Assembly (NCBI GenBank): GCA_028386065.3
Contig: JAKUCV010001842.1
Span: forward strand, 4,095 to 68,094
DNA: 64,000 nt
Reading direction: 5' to 3'
Source of the DNA: Turnera subulata
Lineage: Eukaryota; Streptophyta; Magnoliopsida; Malpighiales; Passifloraceae
Part shown: piece after piece, positions 1-11,570 of the stretch
Layout: every line of letters starts with the position of its first letter
Numbering within the stretch: position 1 is the stretch's first letter
Position numbers and translations under genes: made by a program
The notes under the pieces: model-generated
Told to the model about the DNA's origin: nothing
Seen by the model: the letters and a program-made list of their open reading frames with translations, nothing else
The model's database searches: none

Positions 1-2494
1 CGATTTTGGATGGATTAATTTCCGCGGAAGAAGTGGCTTTTGTTGCGGGGAGAGCAATTCAAGATAATATTTTGATTGCCCATGAAGCTTACCATGGTCT
101 GCGCATTGCCCGGAGTAAGACTCTCTCACATATGGCGGTGAAGTTGGACATGAACAAAGCTTATGACCGTGTGGAGTGGATTTTTGTGGAAGCCTTGTTG
201 CGGAGGATGGGTTTTTGTGATGCGTGGGTTCAGTGGGTCATGCAGTGTATCAAAATTGTTCGGTATAACATTGTTATTAATGGAGCAAGAACTTCTACAA
301 TTGTACCACAAAGGGGGCCGAGGCAAGGAGACCCTCTGTCTCCTTACCTCTTTCTTTTGGTTGCCGACGTTCTCTCTGCAATGATGCACCGTTCTGTGGC
401 TGGCAAGTTGTATGGTGGTTACAGGATCAAATGCACCTGCCCTGTTCTTTCACATATAATGTTTGCTGATGACACCATGGTTTTTGTGGGTGCTTCTTTG
501 GTGGAGGCGAGGTGTTTGAAGGCTATCCTTGACGAGCATTGTCTCGCGACAGGATGGCGGGTAAATTTCCAGAAATCTGTGATTAATTTTGTGGCTAATG
601 TGGCTGGTACATTACGAGTAAGGATTTCTGAGTTCTTGGGTATTCGTGAGGTGGATGGTACGGAGAAATATCTGGGTCTCTCGACGGCATGGGGACGTTC
701 TAAAGTGGAGGCGATGGGCTATCTCATTAAACGGATAGACTCGAAAACACAATCATGGAAGCAAAGGCACTTGAGCCAGGCGGGGACGGAAGTCCCCATT
801 AAGTCTGTCCTGTCAACGATTTCGGCCTATGCTATGGTGTGTTTCAGATTACCGGTGGGGTTTATTGAAGAGGTTCACAAACGGATCCGGAAGTTTTGGT
901 TGGGGCATAACAAGGAAGATGGTTCTGTGCATTGGGTTAGGTGGAATAAGCTTATTTTGCCGAAGAGTATGGGGGGTTTAGGCTTTCGGGACTTGGGTTT
1001 GCTCAACCATTCCCTTCTTGCGAAACAATGCAGCCATTTATTGTTTTCCAACAATGACCTCTGGGCACAGGTTTTTAAGGGTATATATTTTCCTAATGGT
1101 GAGTTTATGGAGGCGAAACTTGGTGGAACGCCATCGTGGGCTTGGCGTAGCCTCCTTGAGGGTCGCAAAGTCTTGGAAGATGGATTGCGGTGGAATGTTA
1201 TGAATGGTGCCTCCATCCACATTTGGGATGATCCGTGGATCCCTGCCTTGCAGCACTTCAAAGTTCATACCCCACAGCCTCCGGATTGTCAGTTTGTACG
1301 GGTATGCAGCTTAATTGATCCCTGTATTAATGAGTGGAGTATGCCTTTGCTTATTGCATTATTTTCTCCTGTTGAGAGAAAGGCAATTCTATCCATCTCA
1401 TTGGGGCATCCCCTGCATCCGGACGGCTTGGTGTGGGACTTGACAAAATCTGGTAAGTATACTGTAAAGTGCGGATATGCTCTATTGTGTAAAAATCTGA
1501 TTCGGCAGGATAGTGCCTTGCTGGACCCAGGTCCATCCCAGGGGGTTTTTAATTGGAACCATGTATGGAATCTCAATGTGGTACCAAAGGTTAAGAATTT
1601 CCTATGACGAGCCTTTCACAATGCCATACCTTCGCTGTCAAACCTGGTGCGCAGAGGTATGGCTGTGGATGATACATGTCCGGTGTGTGGTTGTCATGTG
1701 GAGACGGTGGAACACATTCGTCTGGGTTGCGACCTGGCTAGGCGTATCTGGCTGGTAAGTGCTGCTGGGTTCAAACCCGAGGTAACGGAGGGGTTGGATT
1801 TGCGTTTGTGGTGGGAGACTGTTGTTGAGGCGCAACAGCAGTCGGAGCACGTGAATCTTGGCTTGTTTGCGTGCTTGTTGTGGGAGGTGTGGAAAGCCCG
1901 GAATAGAGTGGTGTTGGGAGGAGAAGTTATTTGTCCTGTCAAAACATTTGCTCAGGCCAATAGGTTGTCGGAAGAGTTGGTTTCAAGCCAACGACAACCT
2001 GCAAGGAGTAACACATCGCTTCCTATAGCAAATGTGTGGTCTCGGCCTTTACCTGGGGTGTTGAAGATCAATACGGATGCGGCATATGCGCAAAATGATT
2101 CTTCGGGTTGAGTTTTGTGATAAGGGACAATGCAGGTAGGTTGATTGATGCTGGTATGCGTGCTTGTTGGGGATTGGGTGTGGATGACTGTGAAGCAAGG
2201 GCCATGTTGCTGGGTTTAGAAGCTGCAAAGACATTAGGTTGCAGAGAAGTCATTCTTGAATCTGAAGCAACTGTGGTGGTGGCTGCAGTTAATCATGGTC
2301 GGATTGATGATTTGGATTGGAGATTGCGTGCTATGGTTTCTCGCATACGCTGCTGTTCTGATTTCTTTGACTCCTTGTCCGTGGTCTACGTTAACAGAAA
2401 AGCTAATATGGCTGCCTATATGTTGGCTAAATATGCTAGAACGGTTAAACCTGCTTTGGGTTTTGTCCTTTGCCGGCTGGGTTCAATGATGTAA
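1..2494 (+). pseudogene. L1-type LINE ORF2 (L1-a): RT, zinc finger, RNase H; 5' end outside window
   Basis: Reverse transcriptase polyprotein of a plant L1-type non-LTR retrotransposon; the window opens inside it. RT motifs are clear: the block at about 140-180 (KLDMNKAYDRVEW), PQRGPRQGDPLSP near 310-345, and the catalytic FADD at 462-473. A C-terminal zinc-binding segment (CPVCGCHVETVEH) lies at about 1678-1715, and RNase H follows (INTDAAYAQND near 2070-2100). The frame is constant from 6 to 2108, but a TGA at 1605-1607 sits where tryptophan is usual. A frameshift at about 2108-2111 moves the rest of RNase H to another frame, which ends at 2494. In RNase H the expected third acidic residue reads ESE, not the usual E-x-D. 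The element is dead, with moderate damage. No 5' end, poly(A) or target duplication is visible. Confidence 0.93.
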
Positions 2495-3887
2495 TAGCTA
2501 GTGACTTGATTTCTTAGGGCCCGTTTAGTTCGTGGGATTGTCTGGGATGGGATTGATTCTGGGGTGGATCCCAGGGTGGGATGGGATTGAGCCCGGGATC
2601 AATCCCGGACCATCCTGTTTGGTTGCTGGGATTGGAATTGGGTCTGGGATGGGATTACATACCAAAATTGTGTTTGGTTTGTGGGTTTGGAATTAGATTA
2701 GAAGATAATATGACCAGTTTGTCCTTGGGACTGAACTTGATGTTTGGTTGCTGGGCTTGAATTTGGGATGGGTTTGTGATGAGTTTTGGAATTGTCATTT
2801 TGACTTTCCTTTTTAATTTTTTTATAGAATTGAATTTTTCTCTACATATATTATTATTTAAAACCAAAACCTCATTACATTAATTTTGTAATTGAATATG
2901 TAATTTTTTCACTAAGTATTATTTTTTTAGAACCAAGACATCAATTCATAAAATTTTTTTAGTGACATGACTTTTTTCACATTATTATTTTTTAAAAGTA
3001 AAACATAATTTCATTAAAATGTGTATGGGCATAAAAATTGCATTAAAATTAGATGGGTACGTAATTTTTTGACACTTACTCTTTTATGAAACCCAATCCA
3101 AATTGCATAATCACTCATAAAAAAACAATCGCAATGCAAACAGAGAGAAGGAGAGGGAGAGGGATTGCAGAGGAAACAACAAGATTCTGAGGCGAACAGA
3201 CTTCGGCTTTGCAAAACTAATTGTATATGCTAAAACAATACAGAAAACAGTGATGGAATGTCTAATTGACAGGTGGAATGCTATTCACATAAAATACAAA
3301 AATATGGAAGCAATGGAAACCTTTGAAGATTCCCCCAATACATGCATGACTCCAGTAATCTATTGTATTAACTATTGATCCAATATGCAGGGCTGCAAAT
3401 TCTACCTATCCATTAACCCATATTCTATCTTTTCTAGAATACAAAGCATATTATGCCATCCCTCACGGTTCAAGCCCCTCAAATTCAAGGCCTGGGATAC
3501 AAATAGCAGTCCTTGCAGCAGTTAGAGCAGTGGCAATTAGCTTCCATCATCTATGCACCATTCATAGCAGTCCAATCAACATGAACCAAATTGGCATCTT
3601 CTAGAATCTTGCTATTGACTTGAGTTCTAGGACGCTGAACATCAAACAAAAAACCATTACATAAGTATCAAAGCACATCAGATAAACATGCAAAAATGCG
3701 TTCTAATGGAGAAATAGAGAACTGCATCTTTTTTACTCAATCACAATGCAAACAAACAACATAGTTGATGTGCCTTTTTGCTTTCGTTTAAGTTCCAAAA
3801 GTCTAAAAAAACACAGCTATGAATCTGTTTCCCCAATGACATGGGAATATCCATTGTTCCCAGCAAGATTTCACAACTGAATAGAAT

Positions 3888-4012
3888 TAATGTCCATGCA
3901 CGAAGACATATGCAGCAGCTCATGCATATGATATTCAATAAGCTGCAGATTGCGGAGCAGAATTACTGTCCATGCACAAGACATATGCAGCACCTTATGC
4001 ATATGGTACAGC
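3888..4012. repeat. Imperfect 75-bp tandem duplication inside HARB
   Basis: The sequence beginning GAATTAATGTCCATGCACGA (3888-3937) recurs at about 3959-4007 as GAATTACTGTCCATGCAC..., with ACATATGCAGCA and a TATGCATATG palindrome in both copies. The short + strand ORFs that cross it only reflect the duplication. Confidence 0.7.
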
Positions 4013-4230
4013 AGCCAAGCAAGCTTCATCAAGAAAAAAAAAATTGAATTTCCTAACTAGTGAAGTTGATCAAAAGTCAAAAGAATATCCACCATCAACA
4101 GCCACAAAATTGTCCAACCATTCCAAAATTGTCCAACCATTTACAGAAACCCAATACAGCCCCAAGGCATAGAATAAACAAGCGTCCAATTATACAAAAC
4201 AGCGAGTGAGAGAGAATGACGAAACGCAAG

Positions 4231-4320
4231 TTCTTACATGAGCCAGAGAAAAGCGCAATCCCGTCGAGCTCAACTGGATTCCACCTACAACACCCAAACG
4301 AAGATCAATTAGGGTCTAAT
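4231..4320 (-). repeat. Exon-like segment, copy A, on the minus strand of HARB
   Basis: Read on -, this block is a short segment preceded by a T-rich tract ending in AG and followed by GTAAG, as in a plant exon with acceptor and donor sites. The core GAGCTCGACGGGATTGC is shared with copy B at 5247-5335, about 1 kb away, as is an intron-like AATTAGG tract. It looks like a duplicated exon of a captured or intrinsic gene. No protein family is recognisable. Confidence 0.5.
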
Positions 4321-5246
4321 TAAAGGTAAATGGCCCCCTACATCTCATCACATGCTACCCCTGTAGCCTTCTCCTTTTTATTGGTAGACAAGGAGTCAAT
4401 ATTGTAGTATTAGTTTGTTTCTTTTAACATATTTTCCCATGAAGACTACCTACATTTGAGATCAGGTCAGCATCCAAAATTAGAATATTAATCATCCTAC
4501 ATAATTCTGAACTCCAAATTTATATAATTGTAGTGTACTACCATGCAAATCATAGAGGATTACAATTTGAATTGAGAGTTGTACATGTTTCATCGCTTCC
4601 CAAAGAACAAAATCAAATTAATGATGCTACCTTTTACATCAAGCTAAGGAGTTCAGTTTTCCTTCCTGATTCTAAATTAGTTGGCTCCGTGAACTTTAAG
4701 AGTGGAATCAAATAAGAGAGAGAGCCAAAGAAACTACTCAAGTGAGTCCATTTTAGTGTTTTTTTTGTCTGAGGTCTAATTCTGCAAAGGAGAAACAGTT
4801 GGTGCCCACAAAGCTTATATGTACAGTAATTAGAACTCACCAGTTTCTGTACACTTCAAGCTAGCCCCCTTGGATAAGTTAGCAACTTTAAGAGAAAAAA
4901 CAAAGGTGATGACTGTGATCAAAATAATATACTAATAGAGAGGGAGGGAGCAATAATTACTGGAAGAAAAAGATGGAAGGTGAATGCAACATGGCACCAA
5001 GTTCTGGATCTTGTGATGTTTTTTTTTAAATATATAAAGCCTTCCAGCTCTTCTAATAAATGATGTGTATGTAGGGAAGAAGGGAAGAAAAGGCAATGCA
5101 TGAACAAAGCCATCCACACAATCCAGCCAAAGAATCCAACTTTATCAGAACAAGAGACTAACCAGCTAATAAAATTCCAAACCAGCAATACCCAGCAGCC
5201 AAAACCGATCAAATTAAACCAAATAAGTGAATAAGGGGAATTAAAT

Positions 5247-5335
5247 TTCTTACCCGAGCAAGAGAGAGAAGCAATCTCGTCGAGCTCAGCCTCTAATCCA
5301 CCTACAAAAACCAAAAACAAAGTTGAATTAGGGTG
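5247..5335 (-). repeat. Exon-like segment, copy B, on the minus strand of HARB
   Basis: Homologous to copy A at 4231-4320. On - the segment is bounded by TTTTTGTAG and GGTAAGAAA, and its open frame reads GGLEAELDEIASLSC. Upstream on - (5400-5480) is a TC-rich stretch resembling a 5' untranslated leader. A gene-fragment origin is inferred, not shown. Confidence 0.5.
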
Positions 5336-5760
5336 GAATCATAAGTAAATGAACGGATAACAACAATTTTAGCATGTATTATAACCGAATTGAGAATCGA
5401 TGAATCGGGGGAGAAGAAAAAACGAGATAGAGGGAAGAAGAAAAAAAACCTTGGAGAAGGAGAAGAGAGAGAACGTTAACGGGAAAGAAAAATGTGTTTA
5501 TATGGACGGGGATATTTTCGTATTACAGGAAATTGGGCAGGGACATGCCCGTCCGTAAAAATCAATCCCTATCCCGGCTTTTCAATCCCGCGCCTCGTGG
5601 GTGAGTTGAAAAAGCGGGATTGAAGCCTCATATCCCGGGTTCATGGGATTCAATCCCACCCCGATCCCGACCCCGCGTGTATTTTTTCTTCAACCAAACG
5701 CTGAGGTCGGGTTGAATCCCTATCCCGCGCCTCCAATCCCACTTTCCAAACGGGCACTTA

Positions 5761-6213
5761 AGGGTAATCACAAAGCTGGGATTGGAGTAGCCTGTAGAAA
5801 CAATGAAGGGAAGCTAGTGGATGGCATTGTTAAGAAGAGTTTTGCAAACTCGGCATTGGCGGCTGAGGCTTTGGCCGTCAAGGAGGCAGTTAACCTAGCC
5901 ATTGCTAGGGGATACCATAATGTATCCATCGAAACTGACTCGCACAATGTTATTAAAGCATTGGAGAATGGAGCAACTGTTCCGTGGGAGATTACCAATA
6001 TAATTCTTGATATCAAAAGACTTATTACTAGGTTCAATGTATGTAGTTTTGTTAAGATTCCTAGAATTGCAAATAAGGTTGCAGATTGGATAGCTAAGCA
6101 TGTAGACAGTTTGCAGTTTAATTCGTGTTGGATTATACTGCAGCCTCCTGCACTTCTGGATGTCCTTTGTAATGACTTTTCCTAAGCTGAATAAAAATTC
6201 CTCTTTCGACAAA
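5761..6213 (+). pseudogene. LINE RNase H 3' fragment with poly(A) tail (L1-b)
   Basis: RNase H domain of an L1-type ORF2, truncated at its 5' side. Recognisable parts are KAGIGVACRNNEGKLVDG, the acidic ALAVKEAVNLA helix and SIETDSHNV, then ANKVADWIAKH near the C-terminus. The stop is at 6183-6185. A short 3' UTR ends in CTCTTTCGAC plus a run of ten A. The same protein tail style and the same CTCTTTCGA(T)C-A(n) end occur in L1-c (26369-27155), so the two are one family. The long frame opening at 5643 is an artefact that starts in the HARB terminus. The true LINE sequence begins at or just before the HARB junction. Confidence 0.88.
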
Positions 6214-6215
6214 AA

Positions 6216-6996
6216 AAAAATCTTTGGAGGAATAGAGGCTCTGATAGAGGAATTCTATACCACTGCCATGCTTGTGTACTAGTTAGTGGTAAGTAACTTG
6301 ACAATAAAATAACTACGTCGCACCCACTTTGCCTTGAACCAATGACTCTCTTTATCCGATGATAGAATTAAATAGAAATCGTGTAGCATGAGACAACATA
6401 AAAAAAAAAGAAAAAAAAAAAAGAAATGGTCCAATGGGTTAAGCTTAGCTGACAACAAAATAGAGACAAACACAACGCATGAAAAACCCAGCAATCCAGA
6501 AACCTCAAAACTCCAAAAAAAAAAACAGACACAAGCAGAAGGAACAACAGAGGAAAAAGAGATTTAATCAACAAAAAGGCATGGTGTTTAACAGCTTTAT
6601 AGTACTATCTGTTGCTCATGAGCAACATCAGCAGATGCATGGCAGCAAATAGCATGCATAAGGTTCCAAGATCGTGCGAGCAGCCACCAGCTTCTTGATC
6701 TCATCTGCTTCCCTCTTCAAGAGTTAGGTCATTTAGCTCTCTACTCTGGACCTTCCTGTGCCTCCCTCCATCTGATGCCTACTCCTCTTACGCTTACCAT
6801 GCAACCTCAGATGACGATGATGATGATGATGATGATGGGGATGGTCATTACCCTACCCATGACCATGACTCTTCAGCCTCCTTCGACCTTGATAACTACT
6901 ACTACAACTCTCACTCCGATTGATTCCCAGATGGGTCCAACGGCTTCCAATTTTGCATAGTTGTGTACAGTAAAATTCTCTCCTTTGACCCTATTC
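6216..6996. other. Unassigned interval with acidic low-complexity frame
   Basis: A-rich tracts (6400-6425, 6515-6527) and a GAT microsatellite (about 6813-6837). A + frame open from about 6698 to 6925 encodes a short peptide with nine consecutive Asp followed by His/Tyr/Ser-rich sequence, ending in TGA. It could be the end of a host exon interrupted by the nearby COP1 insertion, but no family is recognised and the composition is biased. No promoter or RNA gene seen. Confidence 0.4.
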
Positions 6997-7001
6997 CCCC
7001 T

Positions 7002-7191
7002 TGTTAGTATGTGATAACTCTTATTAGTCATCTAACTATTGTTATTATCTCTATCAGTGTTTATGTCCTACTGAAGCACTAACAATTGTATCAAGAGTTA
7101 TCTACACTTAATATATAACAAGACCAACAGGCTTGTCCTGTGTGTGTCGATTGCATGCATTTCCTATTACTCTCTGTTATACGTTTCCATA
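7002..7191 (+). repeat. COP1 5' LTR
   Basis: 190 bp, starting TGTTAGTATGTG and ending GTTTCCATA. The boundary is fixed by the CCCCT duplication and the PBS that follows immediately. The 3' terminal dinucleotide is therefore TA, not the usual CA. A TATA-like TTAATATATAAC lies near 7109-7121. Against the 3' LTR it differs only by lacking nine bases after CTTAT. Confidence 0.95.
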
Positions 7192-7206
7192 TGATAGCAG
7201 AGCCAT
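7192..7206 (+). other. COP1 primer-binding site
   Basis: TGATAGCAGAGCC directly after the LTR resembles the TGGTATCAGAGC primer site of many copia elements, which pairs with the 3' end of initiator tRNA-Met. COP3 has the same variant. Confidence 0.75.
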
Positions 7207-7268
7207 CTGCTTAATCGCACCATAACCCTAGTTTTTCCTTTCTGCTTCCCCTTGTTTTTTGCCTTGCC

Positions 7269-10200
7269 ATGTCCACTGTTATCCCCCCTTTCGCAGGCTC
7301 CACCGTTTCAGGATCCTCGGGTTCCAAGGTGAATGCTCCTGCTGGTGCTGCTGCACGCATCACTCAGGTGCAAACTTTGAGCAATTCCCATCATGTTGTA
7401 TCCATTCAGCTGTCCCACACAAACTATGTTTTTTGGCGAGCCCAAATGGAGCCCTTCTTGGCTGGACAGGGGGTACTTGGTTATGTCACAGGATCTTTTC
7501 CTTGTCCTTCACCCACAGTTTTGAATGATGCAGGTGAAGCACAACCTAATCCTGATTATGCTCTATGGATTCAACAAGACTAGGTAATTTTAAGCAGTAT
7601 TAATTCTTCCATTGCTGTCGAGATTTTTCCAACAGTTGTTGGTAAAACAACCTCCAAGGAGGCTTGGGATGCTCTCGAATCCTCTCTTGCCTCTTCTAAC
7701 CAAGCCCGAAGGATGGCTATTCACTCTGCTCTCCAGCAAGTCTCCCAACACCCAGATGAACCTGTTATGCAGTACTTGAATCGAGCCAAGAGGCTTTCCG
7801 ATGAACTGGCTGCAAGTGGACAGGCTATGCCCGACATGGATTTTCAGATCAGTTTGATCCGGGGCCTTCAACCAGAGCTCAAGACTTTTGCCACAACCGT
7901 TGCCGCCAGACCCGAACCACTCACCTTTGCTGAGTTACAAGGAGCATTGATGAGCTTTGAGTTTCTTCACAATGATCCCTTGAAGTCGCTTGCTATTGCA
8001 CCACCAGCCTCTGTTGATGCTGTTAAAGACACTTCTGCTCCTGTTATTCCTTCGGTTCACGTCACTCAACGGCAACAGTTCACACCTCCTACCCGGGGTG
8101 GTCGTGGTCGCCGTGGGAGAGGAGGTAACAATCGTATTTTTCGTAATGATTCTTATCGTCCTAAGTGTCAGATCTGTGGCAAGCTTGGGCACACTGCACA
8201 AAATTGCTATCAATGTAATGCCAATATTTCACCATCGGTCAACACTGTGTCCCATGGTTCTCCTCAGTATTCTGCTAACCAGTGGTTTCCCGATACTGGT
8301 GCTAGTCACCATGTGACTCCAGATCACCATTATCTTCATCCCTACACAGATTATCCAGGAACTGACTCGGTACAAGTTGGTAATGGCCACGACTTAACCA
8401 TTGCTGGTGTTGGTAACTCCTTCATCCCTTCCTCAACTCGTCCTTTAGCTGTTAATAATATTCTGCATGTTCCCGATATAACCAAATCCCTCCTTTCTGT
8501 TCAACAATTTGCCTCTGATAACAATGTGTTTTTTTAGTTTCATTCTGATGTCTTTTTTGTCAAGGATCGAGCAACCAAGACCACCCTCCTCACAGGCAGG
8601 AGCAGTGATGGCCTCTACACCTTCAACCCTATCTCTTCGATTGGTGGTCCTCAGGCATTCTCTGTTACCAGGGTTGAGGCAGAGACTTGGCATCGGCGTC
8701 TTGGACACCCGCATTTTCAGCGTCAACAACATTTATTCAATAAACTTCAGTTACCTGTTTCATCTAGTACTCGTTTTAAGTCTTGTTTTTTTTGTCCTTT
8801 AGGAAAGTCTTCTCGAACTCATTTGTCATCTACTTTTACTCGTTCCAATAAACCGCTTGATCTTATTTTTACGGATGTTTGGGGACCATCCCCTACTTCC
8901 AGTGTTTCTGGTTTCCGATATTATGTGCTTTTTGTGGTTGATTATAGCAGTTTTATGTGGTTTTATGCTCTCAAAAAGAAATCCGACGTTTATGATATTT
9001 TTTGGAAATTCCAGGCTCAAGTGGAGCGTTTGTTTGACACAACCATTAAGTGTGTTCAGAGTGATTGGGGAGGGGAGTATCGATCTCTCCATCAATGGTT
9101 TCAAACTTGTGGCATTACCCATCGAGTTCAGTGTCCACACACACATGAACAACAGGGTTCTGTTGGACGACGTCATCATCATGTTGTGGAAATTGGGCTG
9201 ACACTCATGGCTACAGCCAAGATTCTGTTTTGCTATTGGCATTTTGCTCTCGAAACAGCAGTCTTTTTAATTAACTTGCTGCCTACTCGTGCATTAGGAG
9301 ATAAGTGCCCCTCTGAATTACTTTTTAAAACTACTCTAGACTACAATTTTTTACGTGTTTTTGGTTGCTTATGCTACCCCTATCTTCGTCCCTATAATAA
9401 TCATAAGTTTTCATATCGATCTGCTCCATGTGTGTTTTTAGGGTATAGTCCAGCACATAAAGGATACCGTTGCTTGGATTTTGTCACTCGCCGTATGTAT
9501 ATTGCGAGACATGTCAAATTTTTTGAAGAACTTTTTCCTTTTCATACTCCTTCAACACCTATTCAATCGTCTCCTTCTCCTGCTGAAACATGGGTGTCTG
9601 TGCCTCTGACAGTCTTTTTCCCTGCTAATGGATCAACGTCAAAGCCCACTTCGTCCCAATCTGGCTTATCTGCTCCTGCCACTACTCCTACACTATTATC
9701 ACCACTTGTTTCTCAAACTTGTCCAAACACATCTCCAACTCCAACCCCACAACCCACTACGCAACCTTCCCCACCTAGTGATGCTAGGGTAGTCTCCCGC
9801 CGACAACTATCTTTTTCCCCAACTGGATTGTCCCTCACGCAATAGAAACCTTCACCCACACACGGTACAACTTCCTCTTCCGCACAAAGTCCACCCTCAC
9901 AGCCTACATCACCTACACCTCCGAGACGCATGTCTCTACGCCAAAACCCGAAACCTATCCAACGCTACTCTCCCAGCAATTATCTTGTTACCACCAAGAC
10001 ATCCCCCTCTCAAGTTGCACCAGTTACAGAGCCAACAACTTTTACCGAGGCAAACAAGTCTGCAATCTGGCGCACTGCCATGCAGGATGAATTTAATGCT
10101 CTGATACGGAACCACACCTGGACACTAGTACCCTATTGTGAAACTATGAATCTGGTTGGCAATAAGTGGGTATATAGAATCGAAAAGAAAGCTAATGGTG

Positions 10201-11558
10201 AGGTAGAACGTTACAAGGCGCGGCTGGTGGCCAAAGGTTTTCACCAACGAGAAGGAATTGATTTCAAAGAAGTCTTTAGCCCGGTAGTAAAACCTACAAC
10301 TATTCGCGTGGTTCTTGCTTATGCTCTATCTAGTAATTGGCCGGTTCAACAACTAGATGTCCGTAACGCTTTTCTTCATGGGATATTGCAACAAGAAGTT
10401 TATATGGTCCAACCCCAAGGATTTGTAGCACCGGACAGACCATCCCATGTTTGCAAGCTAAAAAAGTCTCTGTATGGCCTCAAACAGGCTCCAAGAGCTT
10501 GGTACAAGCGCCTTAGTGACTATCTTCTTACCCTCGGGTTCATTATCTCCAAGTCTGACTCTTCTCTGATGGTGTATAGGCATGGTGCTGTTGTTTCTTA
10601 TATCTTGGACTATGTTGACGACATCTTGGTGACAGGGAACACTCCAACTTTTCAAGCAGATCTTGTACGAAAGCTTGGTGTGGAATTCTCTATTCGCAAT
10701 CTTGGCAGAGCTCACTACTTCCTTGGCATTGAACTCACATACAATAGCAAGGGACTCCTCCTGACTCAACAAAAATACATACGAGATTTACTTCAACGGT
10801 CGGGTATGGCAGACGGTAAAGGTCTTCATACACCTGCTTCAACTACCGTCAAGCTCACCAAGATAGGAGGCAAGGAATTCAATGACTTCACACTATACCG
10901 CCAGCTTGTGGGCTCACTCCAATACCTCGGAATTACGAGGCCTGATATCATCTACTCGGTTAGCAAGGTCAGTCAATTTATGCAACAGCCTACATAAGAA
11001 CATTTTTAGGCCGTCAAGCGCATCCTCCGGTACTTACAACAGACTGCACACTATGGTCTCCAGCTACATCGTAGCCCCACCACCTCTCTTCATGTTTACA
11101 CAGATGCAGATTGGGGAGGGAGTATCGACGATGGCAAGTCCACGGGTGGCTATTTAGTTTTTCTGGGCAACAATCTGCTCTCATGGGCATCCAAGAAGCA
11201 GAGAACTGTTGCACGCTCCTCCACAGAGGCAGAGTACAAGGCCGTCGCTGATGGTTCAGCAGAATTACTATGGTTGCAGTCTTTGTTGCGAGAACTTGGT
11301 ATTTCTCATGTCACTCCAACTATTTGGTGTGATAACATTGGGGCTACCTACTTGTGTCACAATCCCATTCAATACCCTCGCACAAAACATGATGCTCTTG
11401 ACTATCACTTTGTGAGGGAGCAGGTTGCAGCAAAGCGCATCAACATTCAGTTTGTTCAGAGTATAGATCAGCTTGCTGATGTTCTTACCAAGCCACTACC
11501 AGCAAAACGTTTTCATCTGCTACGAGACAAACTTAACCTCAGATCCTCCCCGGTTTAG
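7269..11558 (+). pseudogene. COP1 gag-pol polyprotein, single frame with five stops
   Basis: Starts at ATG 7269. Gag contains the copia LSHTNYVFWRAQMEPFL motif, and a CX2CX4HX4C zinc knuckle is at 8166-8207. Protease DTG is near 8292-8300. The integrase HHCC finger is near 8685-8815, followed by the catalytic core (FTDVWGP; SDWGGEY). RT has YVDD at 10611-10622. RNase H has YTDADWGG and STEAEYKA (about 11095-11235). All domains lie in one frame with no frameshift, but stops occur at 7581 (TAG), 8535 (TAG), 9843 (TAG), 10995 (TAA) and 11007 (TAG). The integrase Glu expected in the motif after the second Asp is Gly (GSVGRR), so the D-D-E triad is lost. The protein cannot be active, although the element looks newly inserted. 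Confidence 0.95.
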
Positions 11559-11559
11559 T

Positions 11560-11570
11560 TTGCGGGGGAG
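11560..11570 (+). other. COP1 polypurine tract
   Basis: TTGCGGGGGAG immediately before the 3' LTR, the expected site of plus-strand priming. The RNase H stop codon lies just upstream. Confidence 0.85.

Larger units (their letters stand above)
2517..5757. mobile_element. PIF/Harbinger-like non-autonomous DNA transposon (HARB)
   Basis: The ends are inverted repeats. The left end starts GGGCCCGTTTAGTTCG and the reverse complement of the right end starts GTGCCCGTTTGGAAAG, and both continue GTGGGATTG. Both ends are flanked by TTA (2514-2516 and 5758-5760), the 3-bp target duplication typical of PIF/Harbinger. Subterminal sequence on both sides is packed with GGGATTG/CAATCCC motifs. I see no transposase or Myb-like ORF, so the element is non-autonomous or decayed. 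The interior is AT-rich with exon-like segments on - (listed separately). It lies between two LINE 3' ends. The right flank reads directly into L1-b RNase H, so HARB probably inserted at or in the start of that LINE fragment. Family assignment rests on target-site length and terminal sequence only. Confidence 0.8.

Noticed and set aside
5643..6185. 180-codon + frame taken as one gene
   Set aside because: The first third reads the terminal repeat of HARB; only the part after 5760 is LINE RNase H.
6775..6960. Met/Thr-rich 61-codon ORF
   Set aside because: Frame-shifted reading of the GAT microsatellite region; the acidic frame is the more plausible one and is itself uncertain.
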